This document shows positions 23,042-44,926 of a stretch of DNA of 64,000 bases, in pieces. The stretch is from positions 17,610,354-17,674,353 of the forward strand of contig NC_136000.1 in assembly GCF_048128805.1 (NCBI RefSeq), given 5' to 3'. Numbering within the stretch: position 1 is the stretch's first letter; each line of letters opens with the position of its first letter. This stretch comes from Centroberyx gerrardi. Its lineage: Eukaryota; Chordata; Actinopteri; Beryciformes; Berycidae. The position numbers were made by a program, and so were the translations under genes. The notes beneath the pieces were generated by a model. The model was not told the origin of the DNA. It did no database searches and saw only the letters and a program-made list of their open reading frames with translations.

Positions 23042-23709
23042 GTGACAACGGAATTTTCCGTAGCCAACGACAAAATATATGACTATTCTGAAGAGAGATT
23101 TAGTTATCCTCCCACCTACAGTAGAGACTGACAACAAAAATCTTCTCAGACGGCGGACGAAACTTTTAAAGCCTGTCCTTGACGTGCTCAGCCATGTAGC
23201 AAACGAAGATAATTACTTTAGAAGACAATTACAGCATACGCTTAAAAACTTTAAAAAAAAAACCGTCTTAAGACAATGTCAAACGCTGAAAAGCCAGTTT
23301 CCTTGGCCACTAGTCGCTGTACGCTTGGCCAACCCATCGTTAACCTGCTACAAACCTGCTGTTACTTTATTGCGGCCAGTGTTCGTTCTTGTCAGAGATG
23401 CAGATGGTCTTTAAATCCTCGAGCACATTGTTGACAGTGAGTGAAGATATCTGTAAACAAAACCGGTTGGTGATGAATCGACCTTTCGCCTGCTTTCTTC
23501 TTCTTCTTCTTCTTGTATTTATTTATGGCGGTTGGCACACAATGTAAAAGGGCGCATTACTGCCACCCACCGACCTGGAGTGCAGCCTGGGGATTTACAC
23601 TCATACACACATCATAAAATATTATTTAAAAAATAAATGTTTTTAAAATGATCAAATGAATCGAATATAATCAAATATTTATTTATTTATTTCTTCATTT
23701 ATTGAGAGC

Positions 23710-23745
<36 letters not shown>

Positions 23746-25789
23746 AATCGCAACTAAAAAAAGACTATAATAAAGAAATAGTTGTGAAAGTCTCAATGCT
23801 ACATAAACGTGTTTATGTTTTTCAGCCATGCCAAGGCACCACTAGTTTGCATCCCTCTGATCTGGCTCTGTGCTGGCTCACTTATGCTGGTTGTTGCTCC
23901 ATGGAAGCATGGATAGATTATCTCAGGTCCCCGGAGCAGGCACTTTATTTGTTTGCTTGCTAGTGTATTTTTGTTTATTACATTTTAATCATGTGTTTAT
24001 TTGTCCAGCAAAGAAACATATTTCCTCAGGGTTTAACTTGTACCTAACATTGTTGACAATAAACATGCTGTAGATGGAGCAGTTTCCATTAAAAACAGAA
24101 ACAGGCAGACACACACACACACACACACACACACATAAGAGGTGTAACAAGGGAAAAGGTGGCTCAAAAAAGTTATGTTTAATATAATTTAATAGGCTTT
24201 CCTAACATGGCCATATGAGCTTAGTTGGCTCATCACATTATTAGTTTGCTTATATAACTTTACCCCCACTCCACCCCTCCCCTTGCCCTAGCAAGTCTTT
24301 GTCTTGTCTTTGTTTTTGACACTGTGCCCCTGTTTGCTAAGTTGTGCAGCCTTGTTTCTGTGTCTTGTCCTGACTGTCCACATTTCCAGCTGGACCCCAG
24401 TCCCTGCTGACTCTGTCTTGTTGGAGGATGACTTGTGTAAACAGAGACCAGTTGCCCAATGACTTTGGATAGCAAGTGTGAGGCGGCAATAATTTGGCCC
24501 TGTCCCTCACTGAGCTCATATGTTTGGCCTGCCATTGTTCCTTTCCAGTCCCCTTAGTTACGGCTGGGTTGGTGCTTTCCTGTGTCCTCATCGGACAGCG
24601 GGTTGATCACGCCCCTCGGGAAGTTCCTATCTTCACTATTGACTGTCTAAATAGTCTGAAATGGCCTCCTCTCTCTTCCTTCATCTGTGCTGATGTGAAT
24701 GAATGATGAGCGGAGGCATTTTTACCCTGTGAGCAGGAACTGATGCACAATGCACAGGCCAGATGAGATTTAGGAGACTGTTGGTAAACCACTCCATTCA
24801 TTATTGCCCTGAAGCTAATGCATTGCTGTCAGAGCCACACATTAGACTGGACATGCTGCGGCAGATTTAGTGTCTTCATAATTAGTGTACACTGTCATGT
24901 TTTAATATTATAAATATGTATTTGAAAAATGGGGGGGGGGGGGGGGTAATATGATGCTGTGCACTGTTTTTTTTTTGTTATTTTTTCTTTAGATAGTAGT
25001 GTATCCAATTTGACACAATGCTTGCAATAATATTCCTGGCTTCATGACTTCTAACTCAGCAGTGGGTACTGAAGAGTTTACAAGCACATAACATGAGACT
25101 GTGCTTCAGACTCTGCTGTGACTCTAAATGCATCTGAAGGTATGTGGATCAGTGTCTATTTTAGAAGCATCCAAGGGAATTGAATTAGGCCATGAGGCTG
25201 CTGGATTTCCCCCACTGGGTAAAAAAAAACAAAAAACATCTGAGCAACCTGATAACATTGGAAGGAGGATAATAAAGAGAGCGAGTAACACAGCGTCGTC
25301 AAAGAGTGATCGCTGCTGTCACAGCCTTTAGCCACCATAATTGACATGGCTGCTGGGTCATGTGAATGGCAATCAAGGACTTTAGGTCAGCAATTCCTCA
25401 CTGAAACAGTGCATCCACTCTAACATCAGAGGTATGTACACATGGACAAGTAGTAACCACTATCATGCATTATGCATTACACATGCACATATGCATTTAA
25501 ATTTACAGTGAGTTGCATTATGCCTATAACAATATTTGATATATTCTGTTCAAAGAGAACATTCTGAATTGTTTTTTGGATTCAACATCATGTTCTGGCA
25601 CATTGCAAAATGAGCTACTGGTTTGATATTTACTTTGAAAGGGAGGCAGGGCACAGCACCAGCTGTAAATTACACTCAATACCATATATTGATCTGTTCG
25701 TTAGTTTAGTGCAGGGTACTGCCTGCCTGCCTGCTGGTTGATGAGCCTGAGCCTTCTTCCCTATGACATATTTATGCTCTTTTCTTCCC

Positions 25790-25885
25790 TTCCTTTCCCT
25801 TCTCTTATCTTCTCTTCTCTTTTCCTCTCTTCTCTTCTCTTCTCTGCTCTTCTCTTCTCTTCTCTTCTCTTCTCTTCTCTTCTCC
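25790..25885. repeat. CTCTT pentanucleotide repeat
   Basis: Units of TCTTC/TCTCT recur across about 95 bases with few interruptions, giving Lys/Arg/Glu-rich spurious frames on the minus strand. Confidence 0.85.
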
Positions 25886-26576
25886 CCCCCTCTCCACTGT
25901 GTATGTGGGTCTGTGTAGTACCCCATTTTTGTCCTACTCTGGCTGCCATCCCATAAAACTGCCAACTCCAATAATCAATTTCCCCAGTGAGATGTAACCA
26001 CAAGAACCCTGCATCCATATCGCACATCACATCATACATCACACATCACACATCACACATATCAGAGAGAATGTATGTGTGTGTGTGGGTGAAAGAAAAA
26101 GAGCAATAGGGAGGCAATCATGAAAGGAGTTCCTATGCAAATATGAAAGAGATGATACTGAGTGTGATTCATGCGATGCCACAGCAGTAGAATGGGATCC
26201 CGCAAGCAGACAAACGGGAAAACTCACTGGCGGATCTGTGCAGCGGCAGAGTGTGGGACAGTGGGGGTTGTTTGGAGGAGGTGGGGTCTGTCCCATGTGT
26301 CGGCTGTCTGATGGAGAGAAGAGGGGCACCGCACAGTGAGTATGAAAGGACACAGAGTGCTACGCAGAGAGACTGCAGGCATGCAGCAACACAGAGCAGC
26401 ATATGTGTTTAAACTTGAGAGAGGCTGCAGCAGAGTGGGCTATTGATGAGGTGAGAGCGCCAAAACGAGACGGACTGGAGGGAAGAGAGAAGCAAGAAGC
26501 GTAAGACTCTGCTTTTCTACTCTTGTGTGTCTTTGGGTGCTTTTTTTATTTATGTGACTGTGTACTCTTATGTTTG

Positions 26577-26597
26577 TGATGTGTGTATGTGTGTGTG

Positions 26598-26639
<42 letters not shown>
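26577..26639. repeat. TG microsatellite
   Basis: TG dinucleotide run with one CG interruption, upstream of prrt4. Confidence 0.9.
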
Positions 26640-26642
<3 letters not shown>

Positions 26643-26953
26643 TTGGACTTTGGTCTAGGGTAAAGAGTAAAGGAAAGCATGACACATTTTTTTAAAGAAA
26701 ATTCAGTAATGACCTCAATGGAATGTTTATTCTACAGTACATTTTTGTCCTCATCCCACATAGAGATGCCAGCAATTTATAACAATATGTTTGATTGTGG
26801 TTGTGCTGATTGTGACTTGAACATGATTTATTCTCCAGGTGCGTTAAGCATGAGATCTCCTGAGACCTGAGGTCACAGATACGTCAGCCATGTGATTGGA
26901 CAATCCCCTCACAACCTACAGCATGTGACAGAGGAGCGCACAAGACCCCCACC

Positions 26954-29900
26954 ATGCTCTCTTTGTGGAATCTCTATCTTCTCCTCTCCCTCTCCTTGCC
27001 TCTCTCGCTTCATGTCGTAGCCTTAACCGGAGAAAATGTCAAGGAAACCCCACAGCCAGACACTGACACAGTGGCGCAGCATCTCACACCGCCCCCCCAG
27101 AGCCCTCACAGACCCAGTTCAGCACCTGTGCATCCTGTGTTTGTACCCAAGATGACTGACTTCCTGGCTCTGCCTTTGAGTTGGCCCTTACCATCACCTG
27201 ACGAAACTGACAGGCAAGGGGTCATCGGGGAATATGCTGATATACAGGAGGGTACGGAGATGTCTCTTTTGTATCCTAGTGAAAAATGGTTCATGACATC
27301 CAGTCCCACAGACAGTGCTACAGAGGTTGCTACTTCCAAGGAGAATGCCACACTAATAGGGTCTTCATTAGCAGGTGTATCACCAAAAACTACCCAGGAA
27401 CAAGCACTTCAGTATGGGCCAGCGGAGGGCAGTACCTGGGACACGTATGGTGCTACACCGCACCCTACACAGACTGGAGAGAATCAGCCAACTTCCCCAG
27501 CCAAGGAGACTAATGATAGCCAATTACCTGTTCTTCAGTTTGGCCCCCTTCCATCAGACAGTCCAGACTTGGACACCTCTCCAGCGCTGTCTACTGGACC
27601 TGGGCCCAGTCATGAGCACCCTACTCCTCCACTAGCCACTGGCAGTTGGGGATGGACTACAGGCCCCTCTGTTACCCCACAGGGAAAGATACAGGAGGGG
27701 ACTGACCTAATGGAAGACACTGTAGATGGGTTATATGATTTTACAGATCATATGATACATAGAGGAGCTGTTGGCACAGAGGCAGACAAAGGTAAGAGTC
27801 CCATGAATTTTCCTTGGTTTGGAGAATCCATAATTTCACAAACGCTACACTAATAACACTTTGTTGTTGTTGTTGATGTTCACTTTGTTGTTATGAATGC
27901 TAGAATTCTGGTTTCGTTGGCAGTGTTTTATTTGATTCAGAATTAGAGTTTAGCTTTAATTCTGTTTATAAAAAAAACTGCAAGACTCCAAGTCAATGTG
28001 TCACTGCAGTGTTTGTGATATGTATTCTGCTGGCAAACACAGTTGTTTTACATTCACAGAGTGGTTTGCATCACTTCACTCCCCTAAGCTTTCGTTCTCC
28101 TCCCAAATATCTCTCTCGCTCTCCTCTATGCCTCTCTCCCCTATCTTTGTCTCTCAATCCTTTTATTGTGTATTCTCCCACTTAATCCTCCATTCTCTCT
28201 TTTAATGTAGAAAATAAACATTGCATTCCCATTGCAGTCCATGTGCATTAGCTACCATGCAAAGACTATTGGTTCCAAGGACTGGTGGACTGGACCATTG
28301 GATAACATGACGCACATACACACACCTGCATACTGTATACACACACACACACACACACACACACATGCATACAGACACTTGTCAAAGCAAATGATGTGTT
28401 GTGTCCATGAGCATGGGGGAGACTGACAGAACTGTGTTAAAAATGTCAACCAGCTCTGGCTGCCTGCACATTTAGTACCATGGTGGTCTGGTGCAGGCAG
28501 GGTTCAGACCTAAGGCTCTAACACAGTTTTTTAGCCCAGGACCCAAATTCAGATGAATAACTTTGCGATTGACACCAAAGCTCATTAAAAACCGCTGGTA
28601 CTTTTGTCACAAGGCGTTGTACTGCAGATCGACCCACGAACAGAGCTACCTTTTTAATCTTTTTAGTCTTAACCTATAGTTTAAGAAACACTTTGTTTAC
28701 GGTTGCAGCATTGACACAACCACTTCTACCACTGGGAGACCAGAAATAGGGCAGATTCCATTTTTAACCAGTAGGTTCCCTGATTTGATTTTGGTTCTAT
28801 ACAGCAGCTGTGTTATTACTCTGGATGTCTTTCCACCTTGAGAATAAGATGCCTACATTATTTATTGGTTACACAATCGCAGTCACATATGGAGGTTACG
28901 CATTAACTGCTTCTACTATTCCTTTTTAAAAATGATGCAACATTACTGATAGCAAAGCACTACTTGACCATGCTTATTAATAGTCACACAAAATGAGAGC
29001 AGCAATGAGGTCAATACTAGCTAATCTACACACATCTCTATCTCTCTCTCTCTCTCTCTCTCATGGACACACACCCACCCACCCACACACACACACTCAC
29101 TTGCTCCTGCTCTCACTCTCTGTGACCCAGTTAGAGATTCCCAGTTACAAGCCTGCTCTGTTTTATTATGGATTAACACACATTTCACACACTGCAGATT
29201 CTCCCTCACTCTCTTTTTATACAGTATACTAAGTTTGTTGGCATAGACAATATACTTTGACCTACATTTATTCTTAAGATTCTTCAGTTGTTTTGAAAAG
29301 GTAAATCAATGTCATCATTATCATAATTGATAATAGACAACACAAGACCAAGAATGTCCTGTAATAAGGTTATGTGTGCCTTAAATAGAAATGTCATGCT
29401 TCAACATCAGTATACACAATAGCAAATTCTGTCCATTCTGTCCGCAGTTTGCACCACAAAAAAAGCATAAAACCTTTTTAAAATACATATATTTTCTTAT
29501 CAAATGTTTGAAAACATTAATAATGAAAGATGATACAACATCTCAAAGATCTTAGTAAGTCTTAAACTATTCAGTGAGCATCAAACTCACTCTTTAGGTA
29601 TATTCTTTTCTGCATTTTTAGCCCATTAAAAGGAACAGGATTAATAGTTTAGTATTTTAAATTCTGTCTTTTGATTGTTGACAATCTACGGTATTTGTTT
29701 TACAGATGGATCCCCAGAGGAGGAGCGGCAGGGCTCAAAGACCAGTGGTGCACTCTCTCTCCCAGACTGTACCCCGGAACCTAGTGCCACACCCTGCAAA
29801 ATCTCAAACCAGTCCTGGACTCCCATCTACCCAGATGATTTCACATCCAACGAATCCCTGCACCCCTCTCTGGCCTTCAGCCCGCCCCTCTTCGTCCCTC

Positions 29901-31828
29901 TGTATTGTGACTGGAACTCTGCTCTTGCTACATGGGGATTGGCCTGGGAAGCACACATCTATGGCCTGGGATCTGTCTTCACTGTGTTTGGCCTAATCTC
30001 TGTTGTCTGCTTGTTAGGCCTGCCCCTGCGTTGCCCCCCAGGAGGCCCCTGCTTCACCCTGCTGCACCTGTTCCTCCTGGCATTTGCGGGGATCCGAGCT
30101 TTCTGTCTGCTTTACGATGCCTATAGTCACCAAGACCGTCTTCCCCCTCTGGGCTCTCTCCTCCTCTCTGAGCTGCCCTTCCCCTGCTTGATCTCAGCCT
30201 TCTCCCTGGCCTTCGTCCTTCTTTCCCTGCGCTCACGCACGCGTCTGTCTCTCCCACTCTCCCTTTCCACCTCCTTCTCAGCCATGCCCAGACCCTGCCT
30301 ATTACTCTGTATGTCCCTGCTACACTTTGGGGTCTCTCTGGGGTGTGTCGGCCTACTCCAGCTCCTACACAGCCTCCCTGCCCTTCTCCTCCTTTTCCCT
30401 CAGGGCCTGTTTGTGTGCCTCTCCATCTTCCTCTCATGCTCCTACCTCATCTTCTACTGCTTCATACGAGCCGACACCAAACACATCTACAGGCTGAATG
30501 ACAACGGAGAGAGCGGAGGATCCCCTGAGGTGATGCGACCTGCAAGTTGCCCGTTTGCCAAGGTGGAGGACTGGGGCAGGGCAGCAGGTGCCGGAGTAGG
30601 GGCTTCGCTGTGTTTGTTAGGGTGCGGAGGGCTACAGCTCTATGGGATCCTGCACACCCTTGGTCTGGGTGGGGTCAATGGTTATGGCTTCCAGCCCTGG
30701 CCCTGGTGGGGCTACCAGGTAGGCTGCAGGCTCTGTGAGGTGGGGGTGTGTCTGGGCCTGTCACTCATTGCCGCACAGCCTCTATTCTGTCACACAAACT
30801 CCTCCATCAGGACTATCGCTCATCCCCGGCCAGGATCCTGGTCCCGTCTATCCTGCGGCTCCCCCTCAAGAGGGCCAACGCTGCCCTCAGAGGAAGAAGT
30901 AAATTCTCCTGGCCTACCCTCTCACTATTCCTGGTCCCAGGGCAAGCAGGAAAAGCTGGTGGTCTGTGAGGTCATCACTAAGGGACAGTCAGAGGCTCTT
31001 CCTCTTTGCTCAATGGTGGACCCCCCTCGAAATGGACTAGAGTCTGCCCCCCGTCCCATCCAAACCCGGATCTCTTTTCTCCCACTGCCTACACCCCCTA
31101 GTCCACCACATAAGGCTAAAAGTGGGGTTGAGTCCTCACTGGATAGCCTGGGTCTGGACACTGACTCTACTGCGGACCTGCGCCCCCCATCTCCCATAGA
31201 CCTGTCCCGCAGCATCGACCAGGCCCTGTTCAGTGAAGCTCTGTTCTCCCACAGTCTCTTTGGTCTGCCAAGGCCACTCCACGCCTCTTCCAGCCTTTCC
31301 TTGAGCTCTCCTAGCCAAGGTACCTCACAGCAAGGCCCCAGCTCCGTGGAGACTGTCCTTTACCGAACCTCTTCCTGTGGAGACATGGATCAAGAGAACC
31401 CCCTGTCCAACTCAAGACCCTCCCAGGCACATGGCTCTCTCAAGTCTCCATCATCTCCGGAGCAGTGGAGTTGGAAGGGGAGTAACTCTGGCTCATTGTG
31501 CCAAACTTCCCTGAGTAGCTCATCCCAGGGCCTGTGCTGCAGTTCCAGGGAGACGGGGAAGATGCGCTCTCATCCCTGGGCCAACAAAGGGCAAAACTTT
31601 GCCCAGAGCAGTCTTCCACGGGCAATCCCCCACCTGCCTTACCACAGGCGTTACCGAACCCTGAGCTTAGCCTCCCAGGACAGCCAGGGATTTGGCCGGC
31701 TGGCAGGGACTGAACACCTGAGTGAAAGCAAACAGCTGGAACAGGATCTGGCCGTACAGGCAGAGTTTATCAGCGTCTGCAGACAAATTGATGCTCTGAG
31801 TGTTTGCAGTGACACCATTGAACTGTAG
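26954..31828 (+). CDS. prrt4: Proline-rich transmembrane protein 4
   Basis: Two coding exons, 26954-27791 and 29706-31828, join with phase 1 (G|AT gives Asp) to 986 residues; human PRRT4 is about 899 from memory. Residues 1-24 form a signal peptide (MLSLWNLYLLLSLSLPLSLH). Residues 25 to about 350 are Pro/Ser/Thr-rich, consistent with a mucin-like ectodomain. About 360-660 is a block of several hydrophobic helices (for example VFGLISVVCLLGLPL, LLHLFLLAFAGIRAFCLLY) with an embedded cytosol-like loop (FYCFIRADTKHIYRLNDNGES). A long Ser/Pro-rich tail follows, ending with the conserved-looking ICRQIDALSVCSDTIEL-type segment (FISVCRQIDALSVCSDTIEL here). The large second exon holding all membrane segments is typical of PRRT3/PRRT4. 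Molecular function is unknown. Its position beside impdh1, in divergent-to-convergent order as in human 7q32, supports PRRT4 over PRRT3. Confidence 0.88.
27792..29705 (+). other. prrt4 intron
   Basis: A 1,914-base intron between GTAAGAG and TTTTACAG. It contains a CA run at 28337-28365, a TC run at 29039-29061 and a CA-rich segment to about 29098; no other feature was seen. Confidence 0.7.
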
Positions 31829-34800
31829 GAGGCTGTAAAGGTCCAGTTCTGGTTGGAATGAACATAGCATTGTAAAAATACAGAAAATAGTAGATGCAGA
31901 TAAACTTCAGAGGGAGAAATTAAATGTACATCATACTAGATATACAGATGAGAATAATTAACTGAACTAATGTAAAGTACAAACTGAATGGACAGTGATA
32001 TTTATTGATACACAATGCAAAACCAACTCGTAATTTTTAATACTGTACATTATACACAACATTCAAAATGAGATTTCAAAGCTGACTTCATTATCATCAC
32101 ACTGTTTTCAGAGTCTTCATTATGCTTTCCTCTCTGCAGTAATATTTCTGTTTTTAGGCTCATCAATGCTTATTGCTACCTGCTGGGTAACATTTAAGTA
32201 AATGCTCATCTGAGTGAGACGGTCATGAACGTCAAGGAGGATGATTATTGCTTAAAGAATATAAATCCTATCAAAAAATGGTCTCAAGCAGCAGTGTTAA
32301 TACTTGTATATTTTTCAAGCTGAACATTTTGATATTTGAGGCGATCCTGCTGAGTGAAGCTCCAGGAGATTATGAAAGGAATATAAAGGAGCACACTCCT
32401 CAGTGGCTTAGAGACAAACAATATGGGCTAAAACAAAGTTGTATTATACATTTTCTATCTATGCACCCCAGATGTTTTTTAATCATGAATCTTTGTGCTC
32501 ATTTCAAAATGTCTCCCCACCTGACCACCAGCAGTCAAATATTGACAGTATCCTTCAGTTTGTACAAAGGAGATGGTCAAGAGTACTTGGGTCAGTAATC
32601 CACATTCTGCATGTATATTGTTTTTTTGTGTGTTTGTTTTTTTTGTTTGTTTGTTTTTTACAGAATTTACTTGCATACATGAATAGTGAAAACAGAAAAT
32701 ATGTCACATATACAGAGTTGTAAATATGATTGTGATTTAGGATTGTATTATCCCATTGCCAAAATAATGTACAAGACACATTTCCATCTACAGTGGTAAA
32801 CAACATGAGGAAATATCAAAATCTGATTTTGGGGATAGAACTGAAGTGACAGTCTGATTGCAGTGGCTTCTATTTTGACTCATAAAGGCATTTTTGAGAG
32901 AGGAGATAACTGGAGTGAGGTGAATATTGTAGTGGGTAAATGTGGACTATACTGCCCTCTGTTGGTTTGATTTGGAATGAGAAAAAGTCACCTACACATA
33001 GGATTCAGGATCACCAGCAAGCATTTACGGTTTTACAAACGGTTTTTGTTACGGTTAACAAAAATGTTAAAATAAAAGCCCATGTTAAAATTATCTTTAT
33101 TCCAATTCATCCAACAATATTTACAGCTAATGTAATTTTGAAGCCGTAAGGTGGATGTTGGAAGGAGACAATTTCTAGGTCAACCCCCAACTAAGAAATT
33201 ATTATGTAACTGTCAAATACTTTTGTCAACCAATGAAATAGTCCATTTAAGTAGCAATATTGTAAAATTGCCCACATGACATTACTGCAAAATGACCTCT
33301 TAAGAGCCAATGTTTATCAAAGACCAGTGTATGTAAATATTGCTTTAATATAAGGTGTTTATACCTTCCCAGGAAATCATGCAAATCACATTAAAAATTG
33401 ATTAACCAAAAACATCTTGTTGACTACAACTCTACAGACCAATAAATCGAGCCTGGTCAATCAGTCAAGTGACTACCTACTCCACTGACACCACAGCTCT
33501 ACTCCATTGACTCACCATTTAACTTCTCAAATACTGAGCCTGAAAACAAGAAAAAAAACTATAATATCTTATGTATTATGTACAGTCTATAGCCATGTTA
33601 ATAATGATGCATCTCTACAAAGTGGGATTATGGAAGATCGAGGTGGAACCATTTGTAATTTTTATACATTTACATTTAAAAGTGAAAGGTAAAACCAAAG
33701 AATTATCCAAAATATACTTTATACTATGTATACTATACTTGGTTGTGGATACTCTGTTGTAATACAACATAACTGTATCAACTTATTTTTACAGCACACA
33801 ATCATCCTGTCATCAAACTAATTCTGAGTGTTTTCTACTCTAAATTAAGTAAATCCAGAATATGATTACACTTGATTTCCCCTTTAAGGCGCTCTGGTCA
33901 CATATGTGTATATTTGAGTTAAGGCTTATGCTTAGCTTTAGTCCCCTCTGCACTAGCACATGCACAGATCTCACCATAAAATACAGCTGAGATACGGATT
34001 ACAATACAGAAGTGACATGCAAGCTAAGCCATCAAGATTTACAGGGTGCACCCACAGCGTCCTTTTCAACAGACACACATTTCCATCATGTAACCGAATT
34101 TTTCACCCATTTGAAACACTGACATTGAATTTGCCTAAACTAGAAAAGTAACCAGGTACTGGGGGAAATCCAATGCTGAGACACCACAGAGAAGCCAGTG
34201 AGAACATACAGTAATTGTACTACACTGAGGAGCCTTATGCACAAGCTGGCAGGCTAGGAAGATGTGATCAAGAGTACAAATAATTCAAGGTTAGCTTTGA
34301 ACATCGGCAGAGAGCTGCAGCGTTGCCAGAAGCTATTTAACTTTATTTCTTTCACTTTCCTTTTCTGAGAAAAAGACAATTGTTAAACATAAATTTAAAA
34401 TGATGCCCAAGGCTGTAGCTGTCTGGATTCCTGCAAATAATATATTTTATTCAATATGTAAAATATGCAGAATATGAAAAGATTGGGCTGTACCCCTGCA
34501 AGGTCTCCCTGTATGTTCTCCCCCATCAGGGTGCAACTCAGAGCCAACAGGGAGACACGCCTCTTATTAGCTCAGCAGTGGTAAGCTGGTGCTAAAGTGT
34601 TTAATGACATATGTTTGCTCGGCCGCCCATGTTACTTAGAAAGGGATCAGCAGAGCAGTTTCAGCCAAGGCTAAACTGCCCTGTGTTGTCTTAGCTCACC
34701 TAGACAAATACATAACCCCCACTACACCTTGAACAGTGGGAGAAAGAAAGATTTCATGTAGCGTGCATTCATGTGACTCTCTTCTATGACCCTGCACATC

Positions 34801-35042
34801 TGATCTTTGAACTTTAGTCTCCAGATTAAAGTGTGTTCTAACATTTATCCTCGAAGGAGATGAGACAAACAAGAAGAAGAGAGGAAGAGAAAGAGGAGCA
34901 GAGTCAGATTTTAGAGTGGTGACATTGTACGGTTACAATGGCGTCCTGTTAGTAGTTTGATCACATGCGTCCGGTGTATCTGCTGGTAGCCGCTGGCGTC
35001 GGGACATTAGGTGCTGATCGAGTGTTTCCTCTCCCTCCTGCC
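31829..35042. other. Convergent intergenic region, prrt4 3' UTR and impdh1 3' UTR
   Basis: No gene was seen. prrt4 probably ends within it (AATAAA at 33071-33076, + strand) and impdh1 from the other side (AATAAA on the minus strand at 34446-34451 or 34342-34347). The rest is A/T-rich sequence without recognised repeats. Confidence 0.4.
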
Positions 35043-42608
<7,566 letters not shown>

Positions 42609-42693
42609 CTCAGGGAAATCCAGGGCTACGACCTCCTCGGGCTCCACCGCCTCACACACACACTTTAAGCACTTCTGACTTCTGACATACACT

Positions 42694-44640
42694 CAAACGC
42701 AATCACACACCCTCACACCCAAAGTAAGTAGCAGCCCGAGTCTCCACACAGACACACGATGGGACACTCAAATTGCTTTCGAATGACAATCACTCATAAA
42801 CACCTGATGCTTTGAACGCACGTTCACATGAACACCTTTCACACACACCTGACATGGCAGTGAGCTGCCTTGCCTATCTGTTTTGTCCCCAGTGCAACAA
42901 GTGACCCAAAATGGCCAAAATACAAAATTGCACACTCTTTAAGTTTGCAGTCTCACAGATGTATGGTGTCGAACAGGTGAAAATTCTCTCAGTACCGCAA
43001 CGGTCCTCTCAAAAAAGTGGAAGCAGCAGTATCAAAAAGTCCCTCAAAATAGCATTGTTTTACCTAGAAGAAGTTCCCATTGCAGTTTTTTCAGCTTCTC
43101 TGAGGACACATGCCTGGAGATTGAGGCCACTAAGGCCCTTGGGCAGGGGGACAGAGACGACCTGTGGATGAAGTCCACTATCTTGGCATAGCACACTTAG
43201 TTATCTCCTGGATGTTCCCCAGCTGGACGCATGCAGGGCATCAGCAGCCACCGGGGAGAGCAGTCAGGGCCTTGCTTAGGTGCTAGTGATGTATCCCCCT
43301 GGAGGCCCAGAAAGCAGTGCTGCTTGGTTATTCCTGAGGCTGGGAGCCTCTCTCCACTCTGTTCTCCCGGTGCCTGCTGAGCTTAACTCTGTTTCTGACA
43401 GTAGCAGACGTCACTCTCCCACAAAGAGGATTGGGAGCATTAATGCAGGACGGGGTGGGGTGAGATGGGGGTGTGTGTAGGGTGGAGTGAGGGAGTAGGA
43501 CTGAGAAAAAGAAGGAGGGGTCAAGATGACACTTAAACACACTTTCCCTTCTGAGGATTACCACCGTGTGAAGGTGTGTTTTCGTGGCGTGTGCTCAAGG
43601 AGACAGAGCTCTAAATGAAACAAACAAAGGTCAAATCCCAGGATACTGTTTGGCATCTTCTCTCCTCTAAGACAGAGAGGAGAGGGAGAGAGAGAGACCG
43701 AGAAGGAGAGAGAGACAGAGAGGCAGAGAGACTGTGTGCATTGTGTGAAGAAAGGCCAACTTTCTAAAATGTGAGACGTGAATATACTGATTTTTCATTC
43801 ACAAATCCAAGAATGGATGGATTCCCAAAGCAACTGTGCTTCTCTGACCTCCCATAATAACAGTTTCTCAGTATATTACCATTAGAACTTACTGTGAGAA
43901 GCTTTGAATAAACAAAACTCACAGCTCCATTTTTAGAAAACTGTTGTTTGTATTTAATATTGTATTTAGTTATCTGCAAGAGAACATAGAGACTGGAACA
44001 AAGGAAAGATGGTTTGAAAGAGCAGGATATATATTCTGTAAGTAGAATGGATCTAAGTTGTTGTTTTTTTAGTTTCAATTCGTTTGGACCTTCACTCAGT
44101 GTCAGTGCAGGGAAAGCCAAACCTGTATGCTAGACTGAGACAGGAGAGTAACTTTGTTGCCAGAGATGCCCTGACAACATCATCTGCAGGTGACTGACGG
44201 ACTGACTGCTTGTGACAGTTACTGAGGGATTGAACCAGAAAAGCCTCTTACCAGTCTCTCTCTCTCCCTCTCTCGCCCTCTCTCTCTGTCTGTCTGTCTC
44301 TTTGTCTTCTCTCTCTCTCTCCGTCTGTCTCTCTTTGTGTATCTCCCTCTCTCTCTCTCGGTCTGTCTGTCTCTCTCTCTCTGTCTGTCTCTCTCCTCCC
44401 CCATCTACTGGTAGGCTGGAGAAGCAGCACCACCCGCCCCCCCCAATCCCCCTGGATTTTCACAATGGCAAAAATGTGCATGATGCACATTACAATTTAC
44501 TCTGATAACTAAGCCGCAGACACTGGCACAACGCCATCACACTGCCTTGTGAACTGGAAAAAAAGAATCAAATTAAATGAAAGAAAAGATAATGTGAGGT
44601 GATAGAATTTTCTTTGAAAGTCAACCAGTATGTCAAATAT
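42694..44640. other. Intergenic region upstream of impdh1 / downstream of the kinase gene
   Basis: No coding gene was recognised. impdh1 5' UTR and promoter presumably lie in the first several hundred bases. A GA-rich stretch (about 43660-43730) and a TCTC/TCTG tract (44250-44400) are present. I looked for the small HILPDA gene, IMPDH1's human neighbour, and did not see it. Confidence 0.45.
44250..44400. repeat. TC/TCTG low-complexity tract
   Basis: Alternating TCTC and CTGT tetramers for about 150 bases. Confidence 0.85.
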
Positions 44641-44641
44641 G

Positions 44642-44647
44642 TTTATT
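44642..44647 (-). terminator. Polyadenylation signal of the kinase-CARD gene
   Basis: AATAAA on the minus strand, about 280 bases past the proposed stop codon at 44927. Confidence 0.45.
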
Positions 44648-44926
44648 ATGAGGCACAGGATATGGCGTAATATAAAAAAAAAAAAAACATTTAAAATTAC
44701 AAAAATACCTTGAGTTGCTGTAAAACATACGTTGCAATGTAGAAAGATATCAACAAAATACATTTTATGAATAAAATACACAGCTTTCTATTCCACAGTG
44801 GATTTCATTTCCTTAAAAAAATAGAACAGTGATAATTTTGGATTGATTAGAAGCAAGCAGTTGAGTATTTGATACCTGTGATCATTAGCCAAATGTCCAA
44901 GTAGGCTAATCATTGCTTTTTTCTGA

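Larger units (their letters stand above)
23050..26838. other. Intergenic region and probable prrt4 5' flank
   Basis: No protein-coding gene was recognised. Simple repeats: GA at 23705-23746, CA at about 24112-24135, poly-G 24931-24947, a TCTCT-type pentanucleotide run at about 25790-25885, and TG at 26577-26639. A GAAGC|GTAAGA donor near 26500 followed by an acceptor TTCTCCAG ending at 26838 could define a prrt4 5' untranslated exon. Confidence 0.45.

Noticed and set aside
23079-23414. 111-codon + strand frame downstream of the hAT element
   Set aside because: No recognisable domain, no splice or promoter context and ordinary composition; probably chance.
42694-44640. HILPDA ortholog next to impdh1
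   Set aside because: No short frame with the expected hydrophobic N-terminus was seen.
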